Shown piece by piece: positions 43,003 through 54,720 of a DNA stretch of 64,000 nt. Under the pieces are notes generated by a model. The model was not told the origin of the DNA and did not search any database. It worked only from the letters and a program-made list of their open reading frames with translations. Where the stretch lies: positions 82,623,980-82,687,979 of the forward strand of contig CP136063.1 of NCBI GenBank assembly GCA_032622095.1, in the 5' to 3' direction. A program made the position numbers and the translations under genes. Position 1 is the stretch's first letter. The number at the start of each line of letters is the position of its first letter. The DNA is from Siphonodentalium dalli. Lineage: Eukaryota; Mollusca; Scaphopoda; Gadilida; Siphonodentaliidae.

Positions 43003-45573
43003 TTGTGTTATCATATTGATAAGAACTTTCTATTAGACCAGACCCATACGGCTAAAGATATCAACAATACAATATGTCAGTCAACACCGCAATCAGCCGA
43101 GATGAGTGGAAAATCAATAAAATTCACAGACAATACGCCCAGACAAATAGCGACATCTTTTTTTTATATCGGAATGCGAACAGTGATCTCTCATCCCGAA
43201 TGGATTAGTTATCAAGAATCCGCTGCAAAATACATTCAAAACTCCATTCTCGGATAAATTGTGCAGAAGAACCAGCGAACGATTACTCAAACATCTCATA
43301 GACATCATGTACAGCCGGAAAATAAGTTTGAAGAACAGCATACGTGCATACATGGACACTAACGTGAGTCTTGACAAACATAATATATATAAATATTATA
43401 ATGACTGCCTACATTCCCAGATGACTAAAAAGAGGAAAGAACTTTCGAACTTAACATCAAAAAGCTGTCCCATCGACAGAGACATCAATTCTGAAACATC
43501 CAATACCAATTCCAACGTAGTTAATTTATCGGAATACGAACTCTCCGATACCGAGAGAAGTGTACTCGAGAAAGGACTTTCATTCTGCCCTACAGCTAAA
43601 TTTGACAAAGTAAAATTCTGTGATGATTTGGAACAATACTTTCGCAGGCTACGACTAAAAGAATATTTCTATGGGAGGGAAAAACAGTTTAATGACAAAC
43701 AAGCAAAGCAATCGGACTGGACACCGCCCCCTGGGAGAAATGCTTCTTTAGACGTATACATTGACACTTTCAGAGAGAGGGCGAAAACTCAAATTCTTTC
43801 GAAAAAGCAGAAGTTATTATACAATCTCCGACCTTTAGAACGACGAGCCATCAGAACACTTCAGAACAAAAGAGATATTGTCATTAAACCTGCTGATAAG
43901 GGTGGTGCCACTGTTGTGATGGATAATACAGCGTACATTCAGGAAGCGAAACGGCAACTTAACGATCGGGAGTTTTATGTTTGTCTTGAAGAGGATCCCA
44001 CTGCCGATTTCGAAAAAGAACTTTCACAACTTTTGGCGGAACTCCTTCTACACCCTCCCCAAGATTTATAAGGAAGGGAACCCCCTGAAGACCCATCGTT
44101 TCGGGAATTGGAACCATCACCGAGAAAATTTCGAGTTATGTCGATGCTACACTCAAACCGACAGTTCGCGCGTCAGATAGCTTCATACAGGATACTACCG
44201 ATTTTATCAGGAAATTAAAGGCCGTTGGAACAACAAGTTCGGATACCCTGTTAGTCACCATGGATGTGGTGTCCATATATTCTCAAATTGAACACACAGA
44301 TGGCATAGCGGCAGTTCGACAGAGATTTCACGACGATGAGACTGAATCAGAGGGAGTAACTAAAGATTCGGTTATGAAGTTAATTGAATATATTCTTAGA
44401 CATAACTATTTCGTGTTCGAGAATAAGTTTTAAAGACAAATTAAAGGTACTGCAATGGGGACACACATGGCGCCTCCATATGCCAATATATTCATGACAG
44501 AGTTGGAGGAAAAGTTCTTAGCTACACAGAGTCGATGAATTGGAAATATTTCATCGAGCATTCAATCAGTACAATCCTTCAATCCAGTTCAAAATGGAAT
44601 TTTCTCACACCGATATCAGCTTTCTCGATGTTACAGTCGAAAACAATGCCGATCAGTTATTCACAAAAGTATTCAGAAAACCTACGGACAGATTTTCATA
44701 TCTAAACCCCATTAGTTTTCATCCCGACCACACGAAACAAGCCATTATCTACAGTCAAGGCATTCGTTACCAACGCATCAATTCTCAGGAAAAAGTAAGA
44801 GACGAACAGTTCAGTGAACTACGTTCACAATTCTCGAATTTGGGATACGACAGACGTTCGATTAATAAACAATTAGGAAAAGCGAAATGTTTGGACAGGG
44901 AGATGATCCTTCAATATCGGGACAAAACATCATCAGATCGAGTTCCCCTCGTGGTAAACTACCACCCACAGCTAGAAAAATTACGCACAATCACTACATC
45001 TCTGAATGGCATTATTACGAGCGACCTTTATCTCAGGAACGTGTTTAACGAAAGACCGGTTGTCGCCATGAGGCAACCACCCAACTTGAAGCGGAAATTA
45101 GTAACAAGTAAGCTACCATCTTCTGATGGACAGTCACCCAATGGTACATTTCCATGTAACAGGCCGAGATGTGGGATGTGTGTGTTAATTAACAAGGCCG
45201 ATGTTCTTATGCGCAATGGGCGCGTGTTCCAGGATGTGGGCCAGTTCTCATGTGTCTCAAGTGGTGTTGTGTATATCATTACGTGCGCAAATTGTCCAGA
45301 AATGCATTACATTGGTGAAACAGGGCAACCTCTCTGCAAACGAGTGACGCGACATAGGCAGAACATCAACAACAGGGACTTGAACCTACCCATATCAGAA
45401 CATTTCTGTCAACCACACCACACACACCCGATGACATCAGCATCAAAGTATTAAGAGGTGGACATTCGGACATGAAAGAGAGACGTGTGGCAGAATTACA
45501 ACATATAGATCTGTTTGGAAGTTTTTATCGTGGCATTAATAAGGACCGTGGTTTCATGGCGAGTTGGTCATAA
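43003..45573 (+). pseudogene. Penelope-like element, RT and GIY-YIG ORF, broken
   Basis: This is a second, different PLE. 43259-44071 encodes YELSDTERSVLEKGLSFCPT, RAIRTLQNKRDIVIKPADKG and TAYIQEAKRQLNDREFY. A frame change at about 44000-44080 leads to TLPKIYKEG, and another to TLLVTMDVVSIYSQI (catalytic Asp region) and KGTAMGTHMAPPYANIFM. The YxDD segment is absent: after EEKFLATQ the sequence jumps at about 44530 to DELEIFHRAFNQYNPSIQF, so about 25-30 residues including the catalytic pair are deleted. 44540-45454 carries the rest and a GIY-YIG domain (VVYIITC, HYIGETGQPL). A last frameshift near 45425 leads to a stop at 45571-45573. It cannot encode active RT. Confidence 0.82.
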
Positions 45574-45773
45574 TTTACAATTTCTCCTTGGTCCAATTAT
45601 CATTATCTAAAATATCCTTATACATTGTATGGACTGCTTCTAAGCTACATGAGTTCCCATATACCCAAGCATTGACTTTTCTTCACAACGCTACACATGT
45701 AGCTTCTATGTTTGGCGCGTCTTTCACCTGTAAGTTTTCCCGCCATTTTTCATTTGGCGCTAAATTTTGTCAG

Positions 45774-46055
45774 ACTGCTATAAAAATCAAGAGAAGACTG
45801 ACAATTATTTAAACAGAACGTCCACCATTTGTGTTATCGCGCGAAACAGTATTTTAAGCGGCCTGACGACTTCGTCCCAGTCAACAGTTCGCTGCACGTC
45901 CAGAGCTTGACTCACTGTGTGTGGTCAAACAAAGCCGCAATGATTGGGTTTGTCAGCGGACACATGTTACATGTCTGTATGATCCCATGTAAAACGCCAA
46001 ATACACTATATTTATAGAGATTACATGCATGTGTGTATCCACCCTTATACCTCCT
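45774..46055 (-). mobile_element. Solo end of the 405-1747 element family
   Basis: It is the reverse complement of about 400-677: AAATCAAGAGAAGACTGACA, GTTATCGCGCGAAACA, GCCGCAATGATTGG, and the terminal ACATGCATGTGTGTATCCACCC at about 46024-46045. Only one end is present. Confidence 0.65.
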
Positions 46056-46570
46056 TCCAAATTACGTATACACAATTTGGAAGCGCGAATGAATCATTTC
46101 CGTTTACGACTTTTGTCGATTACAAATTAATTTTACCTAGCCAATTCCCATATGAATATTGCCAGTTAAGCGTCTCAGAATAATGCAGAATGAATTGTAA
46201 CAGACAAAACTACTAATTAAAATGTAAGGGTTCCTTGAATTATGTAACACGTGATGTCATTAATCAGATCAGCGTGGCGAGGGGATCGAACTCTGCATTA
46301 CAGTTTAGGTTTAGTATTATGTGGACAATGAATATCGTAAAACTTCGGAACCCTTCAAAAAACTTCAAGATGTCGGAAAAGGGTGCGCCCAAAATATGGA
46401 ATGTTGCCCATATTAATTCATATGAAGACATAATTATGTCTTTTTCCCGTATATCAATATAAATGTGAAACTACTGACATTCCCCACTTGAGCATTCATT
46501 TCAAGGTTTTTTGAAGCAGGAATTGAGCTTCCAGATGCGAACAAATTGCATGTTTTTATGCAAATTTAAA
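46056..46570. other. Intergenic, nothing recognised
   Basis: No gene, hairpin or tandem repeat was recognised. Confidence 0.35.
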
Positions 46571-46960
46571 GACATATTATGTACTTGTTCGGGTGCGTGA
46601 AACTGATAGGTTAGTATTCAGGCGCTATGACAACCGGGAGGAATCTAACATTCTACTAATATCGCCGAACATTGAAGCAAATCGACTGTACCACTCCATA
46701 GAAAACATCGTCAGAACTACGCTCAATTGTAAATATTTACCACTCGATTCGGGTCGCATCTATCGGCGATAAATTAACGAAAACGATTTCGCCATCGAGA
46801 GTCACTGCATTTAATTAATATATCAGAATGGTGGTTTGTGTTGTCAATTTGGATATACTGTTTGTAAAAATTACTACTTTGAACAAGATTATTCTCCATT
46901 TCTATTTGATCACCATACCTGAGTGTTTCACTTCACTTTAATCTCACAAATTTCTCAGAA
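46571..46960 (+). repeat. Dispersed repeat; uninterrupted relative of 54395-54720
   Basis: It shares AAGACATATTATG, CTCCATAGAAAACATCGTC, TTGTAAATATTTAC and TTTCTATTTGATCACC with 54395-54712. The sequence then continues CTGAGTGTTTCACTTCAC, matching AGAGTGTTTCACATCAC at 58298, the right flank of the second foldback. It thus represents the pre-insertion site in a related copy. Confidence 0.6.
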
Positions 46961-47895
46961 TTTGTTTGCCAAACCCGGGAACACCGTGACGTCATGTTTG
47001 CGGGTTTGGATTCTGACCGAAAACCGAGCGAAAATCGTAAGCCGCATCAATGTTCCTGGGCCCTGTTTCATGAAGGCAACTTATGACATAGTTGGGACTT
47101 AAGATGGTCATAAGTTCAAACTTCAGTCTTAAGTGCGTTTCACGAACAAAGTCTTAACCTAAGATGGTCTTAACTTTGGTCTTAACTTTAAGACTGGTGT
47201 GAGGTGTCATAAGATAATCTTAAAGTTAAGACCTACGTTGTGATCCGCAGTTGGTCCGAAATGTGGATGGGATCTAGTTCATGTATATATTATTATAAAC
47301 ACATTTAACTGAATAACACCTTGCTAGCACGGAGGGGTGTTTCAGAAATGGTAGTAATTAATAACCAACTGGTAAGCTATAGCAGTGACCAGTGGTTGCA
47401 AGATTGGCGGGGTGTCCGCTACTAACTGTAAACCGCCAAGACCGGACTATATATATATTTCTAATTGCTGTTACAAAAAGAATATATTTACATAGAGTTG
47501 AACACCATTTGCGATTCAAATCACCCAATCGCACTGTAGACAATAATCATGTTGAGACAATTAGTCCGAACATTTTAACATCGATGATAATAGTGAATGA
47601 TTTATACTCAGTTTTTTTTATAAATGCTTATGTCAGCTATTATTATTATTTACTTGCCTTTCTATATTATTATGTTATAATTTGATTGTAAAAATGTATT
47701 GTATATGTACCCCGTATATATATCAACAAGATAATAATACATAATATGTGTTATTTTATTATTATTATGTATATTATCATAATCTATTAACTATGAAATA
47801 AAAAGATATATAGCATGTATATAGTATACGGACCGCTCGGGCACACCGGGATCCGCGAAAGAACATATAATATCACTGTGAACTGGCCAACAGAG

Positions 47896-47970
47896 CCCTG
47901 GGGGAATTACTAAAATACCAATATACCAGTGGTATAGTCTATATTGGTATTTAGTAATTTTCCCCAGGGG
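47896..47970. repeat. Strong hairpin
   Basis: CCCTGGGGGAATTACTAAAA with TACCAATATA pairs with TATATTGGTATTTAGTAATT and TTCCCCAGGG across a loop of about 14 bases. Weaker pairing (GTGAACTGGCC with GGCCTGTGAAC) extends it outward. Confidence 0.7.
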
Positions 47971-48009
47971 CCTGTGAACCGGCCGTCTGTTCACGTGTTG
48001 TTAATTATA

Positions 48010-48316
48010 AACGCTCTTTATTAGAAGTCGTTGATTTCGTTTTTATTATAACATATATGCAGAATGTCGTTCAACGTAACGTACTTTCGAAGTTCATACG
48101 CAGTTTGTTAATTATAACAGGCGTTTAGCACATTTGTCAACAGAATCAGAGCAAATAGCACTAACATCATTTATATATGGCTTCTACAAGTATGTCTCAG
48201 ATTGGAAATAAGTCTATTTGGAGCACGATATGAAGTTCTATTCACATTATAGCAATATAAATAAAGAGCGTTTTGTGTTAGTATTCCATGAATGTTGGCA
48301 ATCAATAAAGAGCGTT
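48010..48316. mobile_element. Small element bounded by AAACGCTCTTTATT inverted words
   Basis: AAACGCTCTTTATTAG at about 48010 is inverted as AATAAAGAGCGTTTAGC at about 48302, with a further AATAAAGAGCGTTTT at about 48256. The same word appears in the TTAA MITE (34100 and 34136) and as AGAGCGTTTATTATC at about 61372. It may be a recurring MITE terminus. Confidence 0.45.
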
Positions 48317-48508
48317 TAGCCCAGTGCTTCCATTGTGGTGTATTGTATGTGTATGCCGTCGTGGCGACATGTTCGGTTTCCTGGTATTATAGATGCTTCA
48401 AAGACGTATAATGTATTAGAACCTAATATCAGCATTGGAAGGAGCGAACATATGTCTCCCGTCGCTTTAATGGCATGTTATATGGGTGAAGGTTCACATT
48501 CTGAGTTA

Positions 48509-49493
48509 GGGTGCATTTACATTGCTATAGAAATGTACATAGATCTACACGCAGACTAGTGTAAACGGGTTGATATAGAAATGCACACAGAAAGAAAACG
48601 GTATTAGTTCGTGTGAGCAAAAATAGTGTCCGCTATACGTCACGGTCAACGCCGAAGCATTGCGACAGGCAAATCAGTTTTGATTAATTGTTACTCGGGC
48701 TTGGCGAATGTGTTTTAGTTTTCGTTGTCATTTCAACCCGTGTATTTCGAATATTGAACACGGATAGGGACGTGGCAACTTGTTCAACGGTTGGATATTT
48801 CATACCTGACACAACATTAGTTGTAATTTCCAAACCAGCAATAGATTGAAAATGATCTTGTAGTTTGATTTTCAAACATTTATTTGGGGGGGGGGTATTG
48901 TTTTCGGAACAATATTTGCATAATTTCCTACTTTTTATCAAACTTTTGAGCTGAAATGGCCATCAGCTGGAAATTTTTCAACCTTATCATATAGGGGCGG
49001 GTGTAATGTTGGAAATGTCCAACACTTGGAAAGATTGTGACCTGGTCCCTCCCCGTGGCCAGTCATTATCATCATATTTATTGTCTAACAGCTATATATA
49101 AAAACTGCATGTAATTTAAGAAAACAATATTGTCCTACACTGGTCAACATTGTCATTGGAATTGTCATCAGTTGAAAATTTTACTACATTTGGTCAAATA
49201 AAGGGTGTTGTAGGGTAACTGCATGATTTTCATTCTTTCTTCGAACCATTATCAAGTGGTATACAAGGATACACTTTAAATACCTGCGGCACATACCAAA
49301 TCGCTGTTATCTGTTGATAGTTGATACATTTTTATGTCTGGCCTAAACTGACACGACTCGCAGTGAATTGTCAATTACCAGAGTACTGATGAGCGCGCGT
49401 TCACTATTAGTAATCATGTTGTGATCACAGTAATGCGCGACACGTGACTTCATACAGATCTGTATACATTTCTATAGCAATGTAAATGCACCC
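48509..49493. mobile_element. PIF/Harbinger-like MITE with TTA TSD (985 bp)
   Basis: Inverted ends GGGTGCATTTACATTGCTAT (48509) and ATAGCAATGTAAATGCACCC (to 49493) are flanked by TTA on both sides (48506-48508 and 49494-49496). A GGG-type terminus with a 3-bp TWA target fits PIF/Harbinger. The TIR similarity runs about 40 bases, through GAAATGTA(C/T)A and AGATCT. No transposase is present; the polyG tract at about 48885-48894 and short ORFs are not genes. Confidence 0.72.
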
Positions 49494-49960
49494 TTAGGAT
49501 GTATAAGTCCCTTTAATAACTGAAATAATATATTTGAGCTCGATACGTTTGTATAAAATAGGCATTGGAAGCATGCAGCTATGTGTGGATGGGGTCTGAC
49601 GCGAAAACACAGTTAAAAAGCGCGCTCGTGCAGTTAAGTATGCACCAGTCATTATACTGATTATCGCCCTTGCATTAAAATATCATAATTATTCTTAGAC
49701 ACGCCCAAGTATCTTTCACCAGACACTGTACCTAGACATATAACACACACAGAACCAACATTTTCTGTGCATAGCTGTAATAAATTGTCGAGAGCCAGTC
49801 TAAAAGCGCGCGAACTTAAATTACTACTTAAGTAGGACTTAATCTTGTTTTGTGAAACGCGTTCTTGAAACGGAAAAGTTACATCATAAGATCCACCTTA
49901 GATCTTAGATTAAGTCCATCTTAAGATAATCTTATGACATTGCTTCATGAAACAGGCCCC

Positions 49961-50983
49961 AGATCTGTCCTTGGTCTGGCGTCGGAGTTTAAGGCTCAGA
50001 CACATGTTTTGCCAAAATGTCCTGAAATTTGAAAATGGATTTTTTCAAAATCTGTCTGGAACTTCTTTTTGAAATTTGGTGTAAGCGTTTATTGTGACAC
50101 ATTATTTAAGAAATGTCAACTCGTTGAAAGTTATAACCCTACTTACTATTCTTGTATGTCCATGAAAAATATCAAAATCAACATTTTGACGGAACTGATG
50201 CATCCTCTCAAAGAGCCGAGATAATATGCTATTTTGTATCATAGTTTGAAATCATTTTAGCAGTTCTTGGTACTTAATGGGACAAAAAAGAAAATAATAT
50301 TTTTAACCTATCAAATCAATTGTGTTTTACTTCTTTTAATAACTGTTCTTATTCTATGTACAATGAAGACGAGGATATGCGAAATGCAAGAATTTCACCA
50401 GATAGAAAAGAGATATTCTTATTGAAAATCTGATGCAATTGTTACCTGAATTTATTCAAATCGTGCGCCTGCACATCAAATCATCACTTGCGGACCTTGT
50501 CTTGGTGCAAACTTTTCCAGAGCTATAAATCGGCTCATCGATTTTCAAATGTTACCAGGAATAGTCAGTTGTTACCCGGAGCCTGTTCATGTTCCGTGTT
50601 CCGTTCCTGTTACCTCAAATAGTCCATCGCAATCTCACGATTGTTGATAAATATTCGCTCTCTATTTCAGTTATTTTTTTCACGGCTGATGAAACCCGTT
50701 GCTCGGTAGTAGAGCTACTCTGTTCCCTTAAAATAGTGCAAGTTATGATCTCAACACGGGATGTGATTGAATAAACTATTTTTGACATGTATATATGTAT
50801 ATGCATGTACACGAATGAGTGATCAGATTTGATTAGTTGTGCAACTAATCCATAAGCTTATAGCCACATGTGATATGTGACGTCATAGTCACATGCCCAT
50901 TTCCAACAATCCGCAATCAAATTACAACCACCAATGGGAAATAATTATTTGTGAATTTGACAGACCAATCGTGTCATATTCTC
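49961..50983. other. Intergenic, nothing recognised
   Basis: No gene is seen. The short overlapping ORFs at 50589-50812 on the two strands have no family signature. Confidence 0.35.
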
Positions 50984-51249
50984 TTAACCATTCCTTTACT
51001 AATTACTCATTGACGAGTAGTTCCCATGGGAAATGTTCAGATAATAAGTTCAACTAACGATAATATGTATTATCTAAACATTTCCCATCAATGGATATGA
51101 ATTGTTCTGCAATTGTACATGTATTATCGTTTCGTCAGGCTGTCGTCTGCTCATATATGTCCTTAACATCCCTCGAAATGAATAATAGACCTTTCCAATG
51201 ATTACTTTTATAACTGAGTGGGAGAATCGTTTGGTAAAGAAAGCGTTAA
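50984..51249 (-). mobile_element. TTAA-flanked MITE, stand-alone copy, inverted
   Basis: This 266-base element has TTAA at both ends (50984-50987 and 51246-51249). In reverse complement it matches 5816-6080: CTTTCTTTACCAAA, GTCTATTATTCATTTCGAGGG, AGCAGACGACAGCCTG, then the hairpin and the end GTAAAGGAATGGTTAA. The hairpin here pairs GGGAAATGTTCAGATAATA with TATTATCTAAACATTTCCC (about 51029-51090). It is the best-preserved free copy. Confidence 0.72.
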
Positions 51250-52363
51250 ATAAAAAATACCCGCTCAAAATGGGTCGCAGTCACATCTCCACCAACGTGA
51301 TTTTGCTTGTTCGCACGTAAATGGCGAAATTAATGGCGGATTAATTCATAGTGAGCAACCAGCTAATGAGACTGACGAACCGGGCACCAACCCCTTAGCC
51401 AAACAAACCAAATAAAACCTTCTAAATTCGTCCTTCTGATCTGTATATGGGGTATGTGTATCTGGGGGTGCGTGGGCGAGGATGCGCGACAGAACCAAAC
51501 TGCCAGTATGTACTTGGCGGGATCGCTTGATTAGTTGAAGGAGTGATGTACGGTATACTTGCTTTACAGGTGAGTATGTATGCATGTGTATATCTATATA
51601 CTGATGCCATGGACGTCGCGATAGGGGATTGTTGTGCCCCCCCCCCCCGCCAACATTGATCAAAACTTCCACAGTTGGAACGTTCATGGCTGTCACATCA
51701 GTTGTGAGTTTCATACAACTTTTAGATCAGCAGTCGAACATGTTTCTACTTTCGGTCAAATATTTCTACTAAACCGACCATCATAGGGAAAATTACCAAC
51801 CAAAAGTTTAATATTGTTACCGTGTTTGAGATAATTGTTCCCTGCTTGAGTGGACCAGACTGCGTGTAAATATGCTTTAATATTTTTTTTTATTTTTTAA
51901 ATGCTGTTCGTCACTTGTCCAATTTAATGACGCATGTTGTTCGTGTGCACTTTCATCCCACTTCGTCAGTTATGAACTGCTAGTCGTTTTTTTTAGTTCA
52001 ATTGAAGTGTGGAAATAATTCTTGCGTAATATTAGTCAAGAAAATTAATTACCCACTGCGATAAGGTCGAAACTTATATTTGCAATATAAAGTTACTGCT
52101 AATACACTTAAACTAAAATTAATGTCTACATCATTGCCACTCGAACGCGACATATTGTCGGCTGTCTTTCTTCACCATTCGAGACAATATGCATATATTT
52201 AACATAAGCTAACAAGTATATGTGGGATCTTATGACAGTAAAATCACGAGAACGTATATGTGCATATCATACGTGTTTATTCGTGTTAAATTATTCTTTA
52301 TGTTGATATATGTTGTATTTATTATATATGCAACAGCCCATTGGGTGTGTTTTGCATTAACCC
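51250..52363. other. Intergenic, nothing recognised
   Basis: A polyC run lies at about 51636-51648. An ORF at 51346-51714 (-) spans it and has no recognised family. Otherwise plain AT-rich sequence. Confidence 0.35.
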
Positions 52364-52430
52364 TTTGGTGAGTAGAACGACATATATGTCGTCTATCGGT
52401 TGAGGAGTAGAACGACATATATGTCGTTTC
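52364..52430. repeat. Duplicated palindrome GAGTAGAACGACATATATGTCGT
   Basis: The word AGTAGAACGACATATATGTC followed by GT occurs twice, at about 52371-52392 and 52406-52427. Its core ACGACATATATGTCGT is a perfect 16-base palindrome. The two copies are 35 bases apart. Confidence 0.7.
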
Positions 52431-52604
52431 AGGAAGTGTTATTTTATGTAGACATAACTTCAATAAATCATCTGATTTATAAATGATTTGTATAGGAGTT
52501 ATTTTGATTAATATAATGTCCCAAATATATAAGTGCAATCGAGTATGATAACACACGTTAACAAAAAATGCACATAAATTAAAACGAATTATTGGAAATA
52601 ATTA

Positions 52605-54345
52605 TTGCTATGACGTTGACGTTAAATTTACTCATGACCTCAACCAAGCTCTCAATGATCTTTATCAAAGAGCATCTAAATCATTTTCAAAATTAAAAGT
52701 ACCTTCAATGACATGCCGTTCAATCCGAGAAAATTTATGCATGTATTCGATCAAACAGTGAAACCGATTCTATTGTACTCATCTGAGATTACTGGAATGC
52801 TTTCAATTAAGAGCCTTAAAAAGGACTTGAGTATAATGTTTGAAAACAACCCCATTGAGAAATTAAATAGAAGCATGTGTAGATATCTATTGGGGGTTCA
52901 CAAAAACTCAACACTACTTGCAATTTATGGTGATCTCGGCAGATATCCACTTTACACAGATATAATATTGAATATGGTCAAATATTGGAAAAGACTGCAT
53001 GATGGTACCCTTAAAGACCATCTGCTGAGAGAAGCCCTCACTGATAATGTTAACATGGTAGGTTGTAACCAACACTGTTGGCTCCAATCTATCTATAATT
53101 TCCTTAAGAAGTTGGGATTTGAACACCTTATCCAGAGACCTGATTCTATTACCCCGAAAGTCATACGCTCTATTCAGTTCACTCTGAAGAAAAAGTTCAC
53201 TTATAAATGGAAATTGGATTTGGAGAAAAGTTCAAAATTAAGAACATATATACTATTCAAAAATGATTTCAAATATGAAGAGTACCTTGATCAAATAAAG
53301 GATATTAATGACAGAAAATGTTTGTCTAGATTTCGTATCAGTGCGCATATATTACAAATAGAAATAGGCAGATACTCATCGAAAGAGAATGATGTCAAGG
53401 ACCGAGTTTGTGCAAAGTGCAATCTTGGAGTAACTGAGGATGAGGCCCACTTCCTATTACAATGTCCCAAACATGATATGGTACGTAATAATTTAATTGT
53501 CCCACTTCTTTCACAAAGTATCCAAACTGAAGCTTACTACACACAACTCATTTGGTTAATGAACAAAACAGAGCCCAAATATATAAAAAAGATAGCCAGG
53601 TTTTGTTCTCTTTGCTTTTAGCAGGGCTCTCTCAAGCATGATGGTCTTCTTATGCCCATGGGAGTAACCCTAGTAATGCATCTACTACTGCTCACAGTCA
53701 CTGCATATAAACTTCTGATTTACATGTATGATACACCAATCATACAACTTAAGGCTCACCACTACTATTCCGTTGATTTAATTATTTTCATACAGGTTAA
53801 TACTTAAACATGTGGTCAGGGTTTCAACTTTCAGACCAAATTTTACAAAACCTATTTTACATTTCATCTAAATTCTTCTTATGTCGTAAATTAAGATGTT
53901 TGGAATATTATGTGCCATTTGGTATTCATATCTTAAACTTATATTTAAATGCTGTTGCAACTGGAGCTCTGAAACCATGATTACATCTTTAAGAAATCAC
54001 AGTATATTATAAATCTGATATTAACTTCAAGTACCTAGCTCCATGTAAGGGTAATACCATAACATAACCCTATTCAATGATGAAATTAACTAATTTTAAG
54101 GAATCTACTCATTTAGAATTTCATACTGTACTAGTGTAATCAGCACATAGCCATTGGAAATACACATTGAGGCATTATTATAGTTACTCCCCATTATACA
54201 GAAAACTGGTGCTCGTTATTATTATAGTTATATTATTTATTATTTATTGTTATATTTTCTTCTCTTCTTCTACTATTTAAAAAATTTTGATGTTCCGACA
54301 TGGAGCTTTCGTTATCGAATAAAATCTTGAAAATCTTGAAATCTT
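52605..54345 (+). mobile_element. 5'-truncated LINE with TCTTGAAA-type tail
   Basis: The coding remnant is followed by about 700 bases of 3' UTR. The end GAATAAAATCTTGAAAATCT with repeated CTTGAAATCTTG (about 54318-54344) looks like a short-repeat 3' tail. The 5' end is abrupt. Confidence 0.65.
52610..53621 (+). pseudogene. LINE reverse transcriptase C-terminal fragment
   Basis: A first piece at about 52628-52712 in another frame encodes THDLNQALNDLYQRASKSFS. After a frameshift near 52700 the frame 52713-53621 carries FDQTVKPILLYSSEITG, RYLLGVHKNSTLLAIYGDLG, and near the end RFRISAHILQIEIGRYSSK followed by CAKCNLGVTEDEAHFLLQC, a C-x2-C...H...C knuckle. It has the same domain order as 15473-16603 but is clearly diverged from it. 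The RT palm is missing through 5' truncation. Confidence 0.75.
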
Positions 54346-54394
54346 GTATGTGACGTGACAGATACTCTCCAATGGGTTAAAGACATATTATGGA

Positions 54395-54720
54395 CTTGTT
54401 TGGGTTCGTTAAATTTATAAGTTAGCAGTCAGAAGTTATGATAATCTGTTGAATGTAGCACTCTACTTACATCGCCGAAAATTTAAAAGAAATCTACCAT
54501 ACTGGTGCTCCATAGAAAACATCGTCTGAACTACGCATAATTGTAAATATTTACATCTCGATTCGAGACGCAACTATTGGCGACAAACTAACGCAAATTA
54601 TCATTGTAATTAATTAATATATAAGAATGACAATGTGCTTTGTCAGTTTGGATTAATATTCGTATAAAATAACGACTTTGAGCAAGATTAATCTCAATTT
54701 CTATTTGATCACCCTTCCAG
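54395..54720 (+). repeat. Dispersed repeat, interrupted by foldback element 2
   Basis: It is homologous to 46571-46920. The homology breaks at 54720 where the foldback starts and resumes weakly for about 25-30 bases at 58298. Confidence 0.6.

Larger units (their letters stand above)
47058..49960. mobile_element. TIR element with GGGCC-CTGTTTCATGAAG ends (2.9 kb)
   Basis: The left end GGGCCCTGTTTCATGAAGGC and the right end GCTTCATGAAACAGGCCCC are inverted. Subterminal TAAG-rich words (GACTTAAGATGG, CCATCTTAAGATAATC) continue the inverted similarity for about 130-200 bases. No transposase is found. At least two smaller inverted-repeat elements lie inside (48010-48316 and 48509-49493), plus a hairpin at 47896-47970. 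The superfamily is uncertain, and the flanking triplets do not form an obvious TSD. Confidence 0.65.
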
